DNA of 42,610 nucleotides from Pseudomonadota bacterium (GCA_021812385.1 JAKANO010000022.1:1-42610); one strand, 5' to 3'; numbered from the stretch's first letter, positions 19,221 to 28,501 are shown. Program-made: numbers and translations. The notes: a model not told the origin generated them from the sequence alone.

Positions 19221-20912
19221 ATGAAAATTCTGGTAGTCGATGACTCCCCGGAAAGCTTATTGTTGCTGAAGCAACACTTTCTGACCCTGGGCCATGAAAC
19301 GCTAACCGCAACAAATGGCGCCGAAGCCGTGACGGCTTATCAGGATGGGCTGCCTGATTTAGTGATCATGGACGTCGAGATGCCGGTCATGAATGGCTAC
19401 CAGGCCACGGCCCGTATCCGGCATATTGACCACCGGCGCTGGGTCCCCATCCTCTTCCTCAGCGCCAATACCGATGATAGCGAACGCACCAAGGGGCTGG
19501 AAGCCGGGGGCGACGACTACCTGGTCAAGCCAGTCAATTTATTCCTGCTGAACAACAAAATCCTGGCGTTGCGACGCGTTGCCGATATGCAAGAGCAGGT
19601 TGCGCGCTATGCACGCCAGCTTCAGGCCAATCTGGAGCAAAACCGCGACGAGCGTTTATTAGCGCGCTATTTGCTTGATCACATCATCCGTCAAGATAAA
19701 GCGGAGCCGGATCTGGTGACCTCCTGGGTATCCCCTGCGCAGCACTTTAGCGGCGATGTCGTCATGACGGCACGCTCCCCCGGCAACGAACTCAATGTGC
19801 TTTTGGCCGACGCCACGGGCCATGGTCTCTCCGCTGCAATTAGCGTCATACCGGTTATTGAGTCTTTCTATAGCATGACCGAGAAAGGATTTTCCCTCGC
19901 CAGCATCGTCAGGGAGCTCAATCGCAAGGTAAAGCAACTATTGCCGATTGATCGATTCGTCGCCGCGGCGGTGATTTCGATTGATTTTACCAATCGCACG
20001 ATACGCATCTGGAATGGCGGTGCGCCCGAAGTGTTTTTCGTCAGTGATGGCGGCAACATCCTGCGCACGTGGCAATCCACCCAGCCGGCCTTAGGCATCC
20101 TGTCGGATGCGGAATTCGACAGCGTGCCGCAATTTTTCTATTGGCAAGAAGCAGGCGAAGTGGTGATGTGCTCCGACGGCCTGCCTGAAGCGGAGGACTC
20201 GAATAAAATCCCCTTTAGCATGACGCAGTTCAAGCAGTTGCTGGGGCGGCCCTATGGAACCGGCCGCTTCAATCTGGTCAAGGAGTCTTTAAAAGCACAC
20301 ATTGAAGGCTCGCAGCAACTCGACGATATTTCGCTGGTGACGGTGCGTTGCTGTATGGAAAGCGCAGCGGCGGGGCTGGCCGAGCAAAGCAGCCAATCCC
20401 AGCATAGCGCCGACGCCGGGCATTCGTGCTGGCGCTTAAAGTTATGTCTCGGCGCGCAGGAAATCAAGAAATTGGATGTCTTGCCCCTCATCATGAATTG
20501 GCTTGATCAACTGCATATTGGCGGACACAACCGCGGGCAAGCTTTTTTGGTGTTGAGCGAATTATTCAATAACGCATTGGATCATGGCATTCTCAAACTC
20601 GATTCCCAGTTCAAGCAAGACCCGCATGGTTTCGAACAATATATCGAATTACGCGAGGCGCGCCTCAGCGCACTGAAGGAAGGTACCGTCGAAGTTGAAA
20701 TGGAGCGCTTAAATATCGAAGGCCAAGATCGGCTGAGCATCAAGGTAAAGGACAGCGGCCCGGGATTCGACTTTGTTGGCATGATCGCAAAACGCGAGTC
20801 CGCGCCGGACCAATTCAGCGGCCGCGGCATTATGCTGGTGAAACAACTGTGCATCAAATTGGAATATCTCGGTAACGGCAATGAAGCTTTCGCCATCTTT
20901 TCGCTAAATTAA
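19221..20912 (+). CDS. response regulator with PP2C phosphatase and HATPase anti-sigma domains (HsbR-like)
   Basis: A 563-residue three-domain regulator. The receiver domain occupies residues 1-120 (acid pair VDD near residue 7, phospho-acceptor Asp51 in VIMDVEMP, conserved Lys in YLVKP). An SpoIIE/PP2C phosphatase spans about 160-380, with metal-binding SGDVVM, LADATGHGLSAA and MCSDGLPEAE. An HATPase_c domain of the anti-sigma (RsbW) type spans about 420-560, with ELFNNALDHG, KDSGPGFD and GRGIMLVKQL. The phosphatase should dephosphorylate the STAS protein encoded 54 bp upstream and the HATPase domain should phosphorylate it, with the receiver deciding the balance. The adjacent hybrid kinase is the obvious phosphodonor. 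Confidence 0.93.
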   Translation: MKILVVDDSPESLLLLKQHFLTLGHETLTATNGAEAVTAYQDGLPDLVIMDVEMPVMNGYQATARIRHIDHRRWVPILFLSANTDDSERTKGLEAGGDDYLVKPVNLFLLNNKILALRRVADMQEQVARYARQLQANLEQNRDERLLARYLLDHIIRQDKAEPDLVTSWVSPAQHFSGDVVMTARSPGNELNVLLADATGHGLSAAISVIPVIESFYSMTEKGFSLASIVRELNRKVKQLLPIDRFVAAAVISIDFTNRTIRIWNGGAPEVFFVSDGGNILRTWQSTQPALGILSDAEFDSVPQFFYWQEAGEVVMCSDGLPEAEDSNKIPFSMTQFKQLLGRPYGTGRFNLVKESLKAHIEGSQQLDDISLVTVRCCMESAAAGLAEQSSQSQHSADAGHSCWRLKLCLGAQEIKKLDVLPLIMNWLDQLHIGGHNRGQAFLVLSELFNNALDHGILKLDSQFKQDPHGFEQYIELREARLSALKEGTVEVEMERLNIEGQDRLSIKVKDSGPGFDFVGMIAKRESAPDQFSGRGIMLVKQLCIKLEYLGNGNEAFAIFSLN

Positions 20913-20945
20913 TGCCACGCAAAATTTAATCACTTTGAAACCAGA

Positions 20946-23636
20946 ATGAGCACATTTTTTCAGCCGCAACCAACCACTTCAGACTTAAATCATAAACTGG
21001 CGAACCTGCGCCAGGCGTATCGCGATAAGCTTGGCACGCGCATCAGCGCCATCGAATCCGAGGCTAATCGCTTGCTACGCGGCGATTGGTCAGACGCGGG
21101 GGCGCAGAGATTGCAACTGCTGGCCCACAGCCTTGCGGGCGCGTCCGACACATTTGGATTGCATGCCTTAAGCCAAGCCGCATGCCGGTTGGAAAGAATA
21201 CTAACCCCCTATCTGGAAACGCCGCCATTACAGAAAATAGACCGCATCGCCATCCATCGCTGCGTGCTGGAGATCAGCTACACCGCGCAAGATGCACAGC
21301 AGGAAAGCTCCGCCAACGAGGCGTTACCTTGGCACAATAGCAATCTTGCTGCGCCCTTGATTTACATCATCGAAAGTGATGCGCCTGTGGCAAACGACAT
21401 CGCCACTTACTTGCAACAGGCCGGCTATCAAACCCGCATCCTGCATGATGCTGATGCGCTTCTACGAAGCACTGCCGAGCCTGCGCAACCGCAAGTCATC
21501 GTCATGGAAATGCCATGCGCTGCAGGAACCAGTGCCATCGCGGAATATAGAGCTGCAAGCCAAATGGATATCCCATTTATCGGCATCGGCCTGCACAGCG
21601 ATATCGAAGCGCGCCTTGGCGCCCTGCGCGGCGGGGCCGCGCGCTACCTTGCCAAACCCCTCGACTTAGAGCGTCTAGTGCGCCTGTTGGACGATTTCAC
21701 CAATTACCGCGTGCACGATCCCTACCGTATTCTGCTCGTGGATAACGATAGCGACTTCACGGAATTCTCCGCGACGGTCTTACGCAGCGCAGGAATGCAT
21801 GTCACAGAAATCCTCGACCCATTGCAAGCGCTGTCCATCGCCGAGGCATACAACCCGGATGTGATTGTGCTCGATGTAAAGATGCCCGGCATATCGGGTA
21901 TCGAATTAGCTGCATTGCTGCGCGACAACGATAGCTTTGCGCATGTGCCGATGTTGTTTCTGTCCTCGGAAATCGATATACAGCAACAATTACTAGCGCT
22001 TGATCTCGGCGGTGACGAATTTCTCCTCAAGCCAATCGATCCAGCCCATCTAGTGATGGCCATACGGACACGGGCGAAGCGTTCGCGGCATCTGCAAGCT
22101 GCGGCACATAAACTGCGGCGCATCGTGCGTGAAAAGGGATACCAAGAATATGCACTGAACCAGCACGCCATTGTCAGTATCGCCAATACCAACGGCGTCA
22201 TCACCCATGTCAACGATAGATTTTGCGCAGTCAGCGGTTACGCTGCCGCCGAATTGATCGGCAAAAATCACCGCATCGTTAAATCCAGCGAACATCCGCC
22301 GAGTTTCTATGAAGCGATGTGGAGCACGATATGCGCGGGGAATGTTTGGCGCGGTACCATCTGTAACCGTCGCAAGGACGGAAATCTGTACTGGGTGGAA
22401 TCCACCATCGTGCCATTATTGGACGAAAACGGTTTACCCTATCAATACATTTCGATTCGCACCGATGTCACGCAGATTTTGCATGCGGAATCGGCCATAC
22501 ACGCCGAACGTCAGTTCACAGAAGCGGCTATCAACGCACTTCCCGGAATTTTTTATATTATTAGCGCCGAAAATAAGTTTCTCCGCATCAACGAAAATTT
22601 TTCGCGCATCACCGGCTATACAGCACAAGAAATAGAATCCATGACGCCGCTCGATTTTTTCGATGAGCGTGACCATGAGCACATGAGCGGAAAAATTCGC
22701 GAAGCCTTTACGACCGGCTTTGCGAATACTGAAGCCGCGCTCGTCACCCAATGCGGTGTGCGATTACCCTTCTATTTCCAGGGGGCAAATATAATGATCG
22801 CAGGCCAACCTTGTTTAATTGGCACAGGAACCGACATCGGCCAACTTAAGCAATATGAGGCGGCATTGGTTCTTGCAAAGGATGAGGCAGAATGCGCGAA
22901 TCGCGCTAAGTCGGTATTTCTTTCCAACATGAGCCATGAATTGCGTACCCCGATGAATGCAATTATGGGGTTTGCGCAATTGGCCGAGTGCGACTCCACC
23001 TTGTCCCCGGATCAACTGGATAACATGCAAGAAATTCTGAAAGCCGGCAGGCATTTGCTTGAGTTGATCAATGAAGTATTGAATCTTGCCCAAATCGAGT
23101 CAGGGCGAATTGAACTGGCCATCGAAGCGATTGCATGTAGCGAATTAATCTCGGAATGCGTGCGTCTGATCCAGCCCATCGCCGACCAGCAGAAAATCTC
23201 TCTCGATTGGCAAGTGCAAGGACCGCTGGTGGTGCAGGCCGACCGGGTACGACTCAAACAAGCGCTGATCAACTTGATTTCAAATGCCGTGAAGTACAAC
23301 AGCATTCACGGCAAAGTGACTGTATTGGTTGAGCTAGGCGTTTCGGATCGCTTGCGTTTTTCGGTGACCGATACCGGCCCCGGAATACCTGCATCGCGTC
23401 TCGCCGACTTGTTTCACCCCTTTCAGCGGCTAGGTGCCGAACAAACGCAGGTGGAAGGCACTGGAATCGGTTTAACCATTTGCAAACATTTGATTGAAGC
23501 GATGGACGGAAGCATTGGAGTCACGAGCACACCTGGGATGGGCAGCACTTTTTGGATTGAACTGCCGCAAGAAGAGTGTTGGCCTGCTATCCAGGATGCT
23601 AGGAAGGCAATTTCCCCTGTATTTTCCGCAAAATAA
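20946..23636 (+). CDS. multidomain hybrid sensor histidine kinase (Hpt-REC-REC-PAS-PAS-HisKA-HATPase)
   Basis: An 896-residue soluble kinase with no TM segment. In order: an Hpt-like helical domain (about 15-95, His61 in LLAHSLAGAS; the Lys common in Hpt HxLKG is absent), a degenerate receiver (about 138-250, where the acceptor Asp is replaced by Glu188 in VIVMEMP), and an intact receiver (about 260-378, Asp310 in VIVLDVKMP, LLKP). A PAS domain (about 400-515, NRRKDGNLYWVE and a PAC-type end) and a second PAS (about 520-640) follow. HisKA (His664 in FLSNMSHELRTPM) and HATPase_c (about 765-885, DTGPGIP, GTGIGLTI) end the protein. It follows the HsbR-like gene by 33 bp, so it probably feeds that receiver. 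Confidence 0.93.
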   Translation: MSTFFQPQPTTSDLNHKLANLRQAYRDKLGTRISAIESEANRLLRGDWSDAGAQRLQLLAHSLAGASDTFGLHALSQAACRLERILTPYLETPPLQKIDRIAIHRCVLEISYTAQDAQQESSANEALPWHNSNLAAPLIYIIESDAPVANDIATYLQQAGYQTRILHDADALLRSTAEPAQPQVIVMEMPCAAGTSAIAEYRAASQMDIPFIGIGLHSDIEARLGALRGGAARYLAKPLDLERLVRLLDDFTNYRVHDPYRILLVDNDSDFTEFSATVLRSAGMHVTEILDPLQALSIAEAYNPDVIVLDVKMPGISGIELAALLRDNDSFAHVPMLFLSSEIDIQQQLLALDLGGDEFLLKPIDPAHLVMAIRTRAKRSRHLQAAAHKLRRIVREKGYQEYALNQHAIVSIANTNGVITHVNDRFCAVSGYAAAELIGKNHRIVKSSEHPPSFYEAMWSTICAGNVWRGTICNRRKDGNLYWVESTIVPLLDENGLPYQYISIRTDVTQILHAESAIHAERQFTEAAINALPGIFYIISAENKFLRINENFSRITGYTAQEIESMTPLDFFDERDHEHMSGKIREAFTTGFANTEAALVTQCGVRLPFYFQGANIMIAGQPCLIGTGTDIGQLKQYEAALVLAKDEAECANRAKSVFLSNMSHELRTPMNAIMGFAQLAECDSTLSPDQLDNMQEILKAGRHLLELINEVLNLAQIESGRIELAIEAIACSELISECVRLIQPIADQQKISLDWQVQGPLVVQADRVRLKQALINLISNAVKYNSIHGKVTVLVELGVSDRLRFSVTDTGPGIPASRLADLFHPFQRLGAEQTQVEGTGIGLTICKHLIEAMDGSIGVTSTPGMGSTFWIELPQEECWPAIQDARKAISPVFSAK

Positions 23637-23685
23637 CATTGAATCAAAATGATACCCGTCCAACATAAATTAGATGCCTCAAGCC

Positions 23686-23712
23686 TAAATTTAACCTGAG
23701 TAGTACCGATAA
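23686..23712 (+). promoter_or_regulatory. sigma-28 (FliA) promoter of the HD-GYP gene
   Basis: TAAATTTA at 23686-23693, an 11-base spacer, then ACCGATAA at 23705-23712. It matches the FliA consensus at 6/8 and 7/8 positions with the ideal spacing, 52 bases before the GTG start of the HD-GYP gene. Confidence 0.8.
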
Positions 23713-23764
23713 CTAAGTAGATAGCTTTTTGCCCATAGAGTGTCCATATTGAGAGTTAAGTAAA

Positions 23765-24856
23765 GTGAGTTGCGACAACCCGATCCAAGAATTTACCGCC
23801 GCACGTCTTTTTGTCGTAGACGATGAACCCTCCAATTTAAAATTGCTGGACAAGATCCTGTACGCCCAGGGTTATACCAATTTGACGCTGATTCAAGATC
23901 CGCGCGAAGTCGTACCCAACTGCGAGCGCAATATGCCGGATCTATTATTGCTCGATTTGAATATGCCGTATCTCGACGGTTTTGCCGTGATGGACTTGCT
24001 CAAGCAGAAATTCGGCGATGCTGCGCCGCCGATTTTGGTGCTCACGGCGCAACAGGGATTTGAGCACCGGATACGCGCACTGGAAAACGGCGCACGCGAC
24101 TATTTAAATAAACCCTTCGATCGCTCCGAGTTGCAAGCGCGGGTGCGCAATCTGCTGGAAGCACATTTGTATAGCAAATACATCCGCAACCGCAACATCG
24201 AACTCGACGAAATGGTGCGCATCCGCACCAGCGAATTAAGCGATACGCGCTTGCAGATTGTGCGCCGCCTGGGCCGAGCCGCCGAATTCCGCGACAATGA
24301 AACCGGTTACCACATTTTGCGCATGAGCCATTCTTCCGTGCTGCTGGCGCGCGCCTTGGGCTGGAACGAAAATCAGTGCGAATTATTGCTGCATGCCAGT
24401 CCGATGCACGATGTAGGCAAAATCGGCATCCCGGATCGCATCCTGCTTAAACCGGGAAAACTCGATGCAGAGGAATGGGAGGTCATGAAGTCGCACACAA
24501 CCATCGGCGCGCATATTCTAGATGGCGACAATTCTCCCTTGCTGACCCTGGCGCGCGAAATCGCGATGACGCATCACGAGAAATGGGATGGCTCCGGCTA
24601 TCCGCATGGGCTGAAAGGCGAAGATATTCCGATTACCGGGCGCATTGTCGCGCTCGCCGACGTATTCGATGCACTGACTTCGGAGCGGCCCTATAAAAAG
24701 GCCTGGAGTATCGAAGCCGCGCTGGAATTTATCCAAAATAACAGCGGGACGCACTTTGATCCGGTCTTAGTCGCGTTATTTATTAAATTATTGCCGGAAA
24801 TGCTTTCGATTTATACGCGCTACGCCGAGCCAACGTCGCTTTTAACCCCCGGCTAG
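23765..24856 (+). CDS. response regulator with HD-GYP c-di-GMP phosphodiesterase domain
   Basis: A 363-residue protein starting with GTG after a GAG-containing leader. The receiver spans about 12-130 (VVDDEP, Asp64 in LLLDLNMP, LNKP). The HD-GYP domain spans about 165-355 and carries the full catalytic set: HD in SPMHDVGKIGIPD (215-216), SHTTIGAHIL, and HHEKWDGSGYP (270-280) with intact GYP, then LADVFDAL. HD-GYP proteins hydrolyse c-di-GMP to pGpG or GMP, favouring motility. It has its own FliA-type promoter, which fits a role in keeping c-di-GMP low in swimming cells. It could be a second output of the upstream hybrid kinase. Confidence 0.95.
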   Translation: MSCDNPIQEFTAARLFVVDDEPSNLKLLDKILYAQGYTNLTLIQDPREVVPNCERNMPDLLLLDLNMPYLDGFAVMDLLKQKFGDAAPPILVLTAQQGFEHRIRALENGARDYLNKPFDRSELQARVRNLLEAHLYSKYIRNRNIELDEMVRIRTSELSDTRLQIVRRLGRAAEFRDNETGYHILRMSHSSVLLARALGWNENQCELLLHASPMHDVGKIGIPDRILLKPGKLDAEEWEVMKSHTTIGAHILDGDNSPLLTLAREIAMTHHEKWDGSGYPHGLKGEDIPITGRIVALADVFDALTSERPYKKAWSIEAALEFIQNNSGTHFDPVLVALFIKLLPEMLSIYTRYAEPTSLLTPG

Positions 24857-24958
24857 TATCGACTTTCAGCTATTTTCTTGCGTTTTTGCGCCATAGGCGC
24901 GGTCCAGAAACTTGCAGCATGACTAATTTGGGCTTGCCATCACAATAAAAACAAAGGC

Positions 24959-24986
24959 TAAAGTTCCGCCGCGCAGTTGCCGCTAT
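24959..24986 (+). promoter_or_regulatory. possible sigma-28 promoter of the chemotaxis transducer gene
   Basis: TAAAGTTC at 24959-24966 (7/8 match) and GCCGCTAT at 24979-24986 (6/8) with a 12-base spacer instead of 11. It lies 110 bases before the start of the transducer gene, inside a 240-bp gap. A poorer alternative (TAAAACGC with GCAGCTTA, 11-base spacer) lies at 25032-25058. Confidence 0.5.
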
Positions 24987-25096
24987 GGGATTAGAGCCAA
25001 AAAACGTTTTAAAAATATCCGAAATTACCCTTAAAACGCTTGAGTTTGTGGCAGCTTAAAATGCAAATGGCCTAATAGAACAAACGTATAGAGCCG

Positions 25097-26344
25097 ATGA
25101 CAAAAGCACCCAATTTGAACTTTAAATTTCCCCTGATGGCGCTTATCGCAGGGCTTGGCATGTTTGCGCTGAGCGCTCTCCTCCTCTGGAGTTTTGGCGC
25201 CCCGCTGCATGCCAGCACCAGCACCTGGGTGGCTTTCGCACTCACATTTTTTAGTGTGGTCGGCATCGCGTCAAGCTTATTCGCCAAGGCATCTACGCAT
25301 ACAGGCCACTCCACCCCCAAACAAACGCATCAAGTCGCCGAAATCAAACACCACATCGACACGATGTTAAGCGGACTTTCGCACTGCTTTAGCACGCAAT
25401 ACACCCAAGCCAGCGGCGAATTGAAGCAGGTGCGCGGTCTGCTCGATGATGCCTCGGACAAACTCGTGACAAGCTTTACCAATTTAGAAACGCATTCCCG
25501 CAAGCAACAAGAGCTTGCTTTGAGCATCACGGCTCAAGGCCATCGCGACAATTTAGACAATGCTGACGAACAGGTCGATTTCGAATCTTTCTTGGGAGAA
25601 ATAGCCAGCACGCTATCGGTATTTGTCGATACGACGGTCGATACCAGCCGGGTCGGCATGCAACTGGTCGAAATGATGGATGACATTAACGGACGCGTGA
25701 GTACCATTGTCGGCGTTTTAGGCGAAATCGAATCGATCGCGAAGCAAACCAACCTGCTGGCGCTGAACGCCGCCATTGAGGCAGCGCGCGCTGGCGAGGC
25801 CGGACGCGGTTTTGCCGTCGTCGCGGATGAAGTGCGCAATCTATCCACCCGCTCCAGCCAATTCTCCAGCCAGATTCGCGAGTATATGAGCGGCGTGCAT
25901 AACTCAGTGCGCGCGGCTGAGCAATCTATCAATGGCATGGCTTCCAAGGATATGCAGTTCGCTTTGATTTCCAAGCAGCGTGTCGGCAATATGCTAGAAA
26001 GCGTGCGTGGGATCAATCAACATATGAATGTAGCGGTCGACGAAATCACCGTGATCTCGAAAGAAGTGGGTAGCGAAGTCGCACGCACTGTCACGAGCTT
26101 GCAATTCCAGGACTTGGTTGCGCAATTGTTGGCGCGGGTGTGCAATCGCATCCAAACCATGTCCGATTCCTTGCAAGAAATTGAGCAAGTTCAGTCAGCT
26201 GCGGCGGCGATTCATGACTTGCCCAGCTTAAGCCAATATCTGCAGCGCTATGACTCCGTAATCGAAAAAGCCAATAGCGGGCCCAGTGGCTCCGGACCCG
26301 TTTCGCAAGGCCATATGGCGTCGGGCGATATCGATTTGTTTTAA
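25097..26344 (+). CDS. methyl-accepting chemotaxis protein without periplasmic sensor domain
   Basis: A 415-residue transducer. Two TM helices lie close together (about residues 10-32 and 38-56), leaving almost no periplasmic loop. The rest is cytoplasmic coiled-coil with the signalling tip [20 protein letters not shown] then [20 protein letters not shown]. No HAMP or PAS domain is visible, so the signal must be internal, sensed at the membrane or by a partner. It ends IDLF without a CheR-tethering pentapeptide. The position downstream of HD-GYP and hybrid kinase genes, and an upstream FliA-like promoter, place it in the motility regulon. Confidence 0.92.
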   Translation: MTKAPNLNFKFPLMALIAGLGMFALSALLLWSFGAPLHASTSTWVAFALTFFSVVGIASSLFAKASTHTGHSTPKQTHQVAEIKHHIDTMLSGLSHCFSTQYTQASGELKQVRGLLDDASDKLVTSFTNLETHSRKQQELALSITAQGHRDNLDNADEQVDFESFLGEIASTLSVFVDTTVDTSRVGMQLVEMMDDINGRVSTIVGVLGEIESIAKQTNLLALNAAIEAARAGEAGRGFAVVADEVRNLSTRSSQFSSQIREYMSGVHNSVRAAEQSINGMASKDMQFALISKQRVGNMLESVRGINQHMNVAVDEITVISKEVGSEVARTVTSLQFQDLVAQLLARVCNRIQTMSDSLQEIEQVQSAAAAIHDLPSLSQYLQRYDSVIEKANSGPSGSGPVSQGHMASGDIDLF

Positions 26345-26438
26345 TCGCTACGGCCCTGCTTACCTTTGCTTGTGGTGAATCGGGCAATAATTGTGGCAAA
26401 CTGGCCGCACTTACCCAACGATTGCAAGCCCCTAGTCA

Positions 26439-27515
26439 GTGCACCTTTTCGTCGATATTTCTTCTCATGGTTTCGGGCATCTCGCGCAAACCGCACCGGT
26501 TCTTAATGCGCTACGCTTGCGCATGCCGGATCTCCAATTGACCATCCGTTGCGGCTTGGCCCACGCTCTGCTCCGTCAACGCCTTAGCGGCCCTTTCGCG
26601 CATATCCCAACGGCAAGCGATTTTGGCCTCAGCATGAAAAATGCAATCGAGGTAGACGTGCCGGACAGCGTTGCGCGCTATCAAGAATTCCACGCGGATT
26701 GGGATAACAAAGTCCGTGAATACGCGCGGCAAATCCGCGCAATCAAGCCGGACCTGGTGCTCGCGAATATTTCCTATCTGGCCCTGGCAGCGGCTCAAAA
26801 CGCGCAGATTCCTGCGCTGGCCATGTGTTCGCTGAATTGGATGGATATATTCTTTCCCTACGTTCCATCCTCCCCCGCCATGTCCAAAATCCACGCGCAA
26901 ATGCTGGATGCTTACAACAGCCCCACTGCATTCTTGCGCCTCACGCCGGGCATGCCCATGCCCGAGATTAAGCATCTGCGCGATATTGCCCCGATCGCAA
27001 GCCGCGGCACAGCTCAGCCAGAGGAATTGCGTGCCGCATTAGGCTTGGCATCGACACAGCGACTGATTTTGTTTGCCATGGGGGGCATTTCCATGCGGTT
27101 GCCGGGCTCGTGGCCCGTATTGCCCGGCTGTACATGGATCGTCCCAGGCGAAGCCGCCTGGCAGCGCGAAGACATGCTCCCCTTGGATTCCATCGGTATG
27201 GATTTCCACGATGTGCTTGCCTCCTGCGATTGCGTTTTCACCAAGAGTGCTTACGGTGTGTTTGCCGAGGCTACGGTTTGCGGCACGCCGGTACTGTATG
27301 TTGAACGACCAGACTGGCCGGAAGAGCCATGCTTGGTTGCCTGGCTCAAGCAACATAATCTGGCGCACGGCATCACGCGCGCGCAATTCGAACAAGGGAC
27401 GTTTGGTCATGCGCTCAGTGCGCTGTTGCAGCAACCGCGCGCGACGCCGCTCAGAGCCAGCGGCAGCGTTGAGGCCGCCGCGTTTATCCAATCTCAATTG
27501 GAACAATCGCTTTAA
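26439..27515 (+). CDS. glycosyltransferase-like protein (GT-B, MurG/UGT type)
   Basis: A 358-residue protein starting with GTG. The N-terminal half has HLFVDISSHGFGHLAQTAPV, resembling the G-x-GH-x-x-(P) loop of GT-B transferases, and IKPDLVLANISYLALAAA. The C-terminal half has a nucleotide-sugar type region (LILFAMGGISM; DVLASCDCVFTKSAYGVFAEATVCGTPVLYVERPDWPEE split across the active cleft). The SKSGYGTF-like segment KSAYGVFAEA is typical of MurG-like and related UDP-sugar binding proteins. Donor and acceptor cannot be told. It stands alone between the transducer and the HPF-like gene. Confidence 0.65.
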   Translation: MHLFVDISSHGFGHLAQTAPVLNALRLRMPDLQLTIRCGLAHALLRQRLSGPFAHIPTASDFGLSMKNAIEVDVPDSVARYQEFHADWDNKVREYARQIRAIKPDLVLANISYLALAAAQNAQIPALAMCSLNWMDIFFPYVPSSPAMSKIHAQMLDAYNSPTAFLRLTPGMPMPEIKHLRDIAPIASRGTAQPEELRAALGLASTQRLILFAMGGISMRLPGSWPVLPGCTWIVPGEAAWQREDMLPLDSIGMDFHDVLASCDCVFTKSAYGVFAEATVCGTPVLYVERPDWPEEPCLVAWLKQHNLAHGITRAQFEQGTFGHALSALLQQPRATPLRASGSVEAAAFIQSQLEQSL

Positions 27516-27678
27516 TAGCGCGACCAGCGGCCATGGATTCGGCTACTTGCGTCCTTCAATACTTAAGCCTTACACCCCTTAAATATTTGCCTATATTGAA
27601 AGCAGAGATTGTTTTCGCGTTGTGGCATGAAAGCCTTGTCAATGCTGCCTGCGCCATTTCTGTTAAGGAGGTCTTATC

Positions 27679-28209
27679 ATGCAGTTGCCGTTACAAATCA
27701 CCCTGCGCAATTTTCCGCCATCCGATGCTTTAGACGCCGCCATTCGCGACAAAGCCGAGAAGCTCGATCAGTTTTACGCGCATATCATGCGCTGCCATGT
27801 CGTGGTGGAAAAGCCCGCTAAACACAAACACCAAGGCAACGAATTTAGCGTGCGCATCGATCTAACCGTTCCAGGTAAGGAAATCGTGATTACGCGCGAC
27901 CATCATGAAGATGTGTATGTCGCTCTGCGCGACGCCTTTGACATAGCGAAACGGCAATTAGAGGACTATGGACGGCGCCAGCGCGGCGAAATTAAGGCGC
28001 ATGAAGAGGAAAGCATCGGCCGGGTCGCGCGTCTACTGCGGGAAGAAGGCTATGGATTCATCGAATCCCTGGATGGGCGCGAACTTTACTTCAGCGCCGA
28101 GAACGTGGTTCACCCAAGCTTCGAGCAACTCGCCTCCGGCATGCCGGTACGCTATCTGGAAGAGACGGCTGGCGAGGGACTGCAGGCCAAACGCGTCAGC
28201 GCTGCTTAA
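27679..28209 (+). CDS. HPF/RaiA ribosome-associated protein fused to a cold-shock-like domain
   Basis: A 176-residue protein with a strong AAGGAGG ribosome-binding site. Residues 1-105 form an HPF/RaiA (S30AE) domain: LQITLRNFPPSDALDAAIRD, EFSVRIDLTVPGKEIVI, DVYVALRDAFDIAKRQLEDY. After a charged helix, residues about 113-175 look like a cold-shock/OB domain: GRVARLLREEGYGFIE, ELYFSAENVV, ASGMPVRYLEE. The first domain would block the decoding centre and promote hibernation; the second may bind RNA. Such fusions occur in proteobacteria and differ from long HPF, whose extra domain drives 100S dimers. Confidence 0.85.
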   Translation: MQLPLQITLRNFPPSDALDAAIRDKAEKLDQFYAHIMRCHVVVEKPAKHKHQGNEFSVRIDLTVPGKEIVITRDHHEDVYVALRDAFDIAKRQLEDYGRRQRGEIKAHEEESIGRVARLLREEGYGFIESLDGRELYFSAENVVHPSFEQLASGMPVRYLEETAGEGLQAKRVSAA

Positions 28210-28213
28210 AGGC

Positions 28214-28501
28214 TTAATGATCTTCGATGTGTGTGAAGGTTTCTTCCGCCGGCTCGCCGGTATCCGGGTCGATCCAGTCGTTGATGCCGATTTCCTCTTC
28301 CACTTCGTGCAAGTCCTCCGCCATCGTTTGGATCGGGCCGGTTTCGCTGTTATATTCCATGTCCTGCACTGCTTCCAACAAGGAAACAAAGGGCCCGTAT
28401 TCCTCCGTAGTTTCTTGATTCACCCAGTAAAAACCATCCGGTCGTTCGAGAACGCGGGTTTTATCATAATCTGCTTGGGTTTCTGGAATGATTTGCGTCA
28501 T
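28214..28501 (-). CDS. small acidic protein of unknown function
   Basis: A 95-residue, strongly acidic protein with no signal peptide, TM segment or Cys. It has aromatic residues in the first half (RPDGFYWVNQETTEEYGPF) and a very acidic C-terminal half (DLHEVEEEIGINDWIDPDTG). It is convergent with the HPF fusion gene, with only four bases between their stops. I do not recognise the family. An interaction domain or metal-buffering role is possible but not shown. Confidence 0.7.
   Translation of the reverse strand: MTQIIPETQADYDKTRVLERPDGFYWVNQETTEEYGPFVSLLEAVQDMEYNSETGPIQTMAEDLHEVEEEIGINDWIDPDTGEPAEETFTHIEDH

Noticed and set aside
25093..25100. GCCGATGA overlapping the transducer start as a FliA -10
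   Set aside because: It overlaps the start codon and has no matching -35 at 11-12 bases.
27628..27648. Sigma-54-like TGGCA...TTG before the HPF fusion gene
   Set aside because: The spacing between the -24 and -12 elements is two bases too long and the -12 GC is missing.
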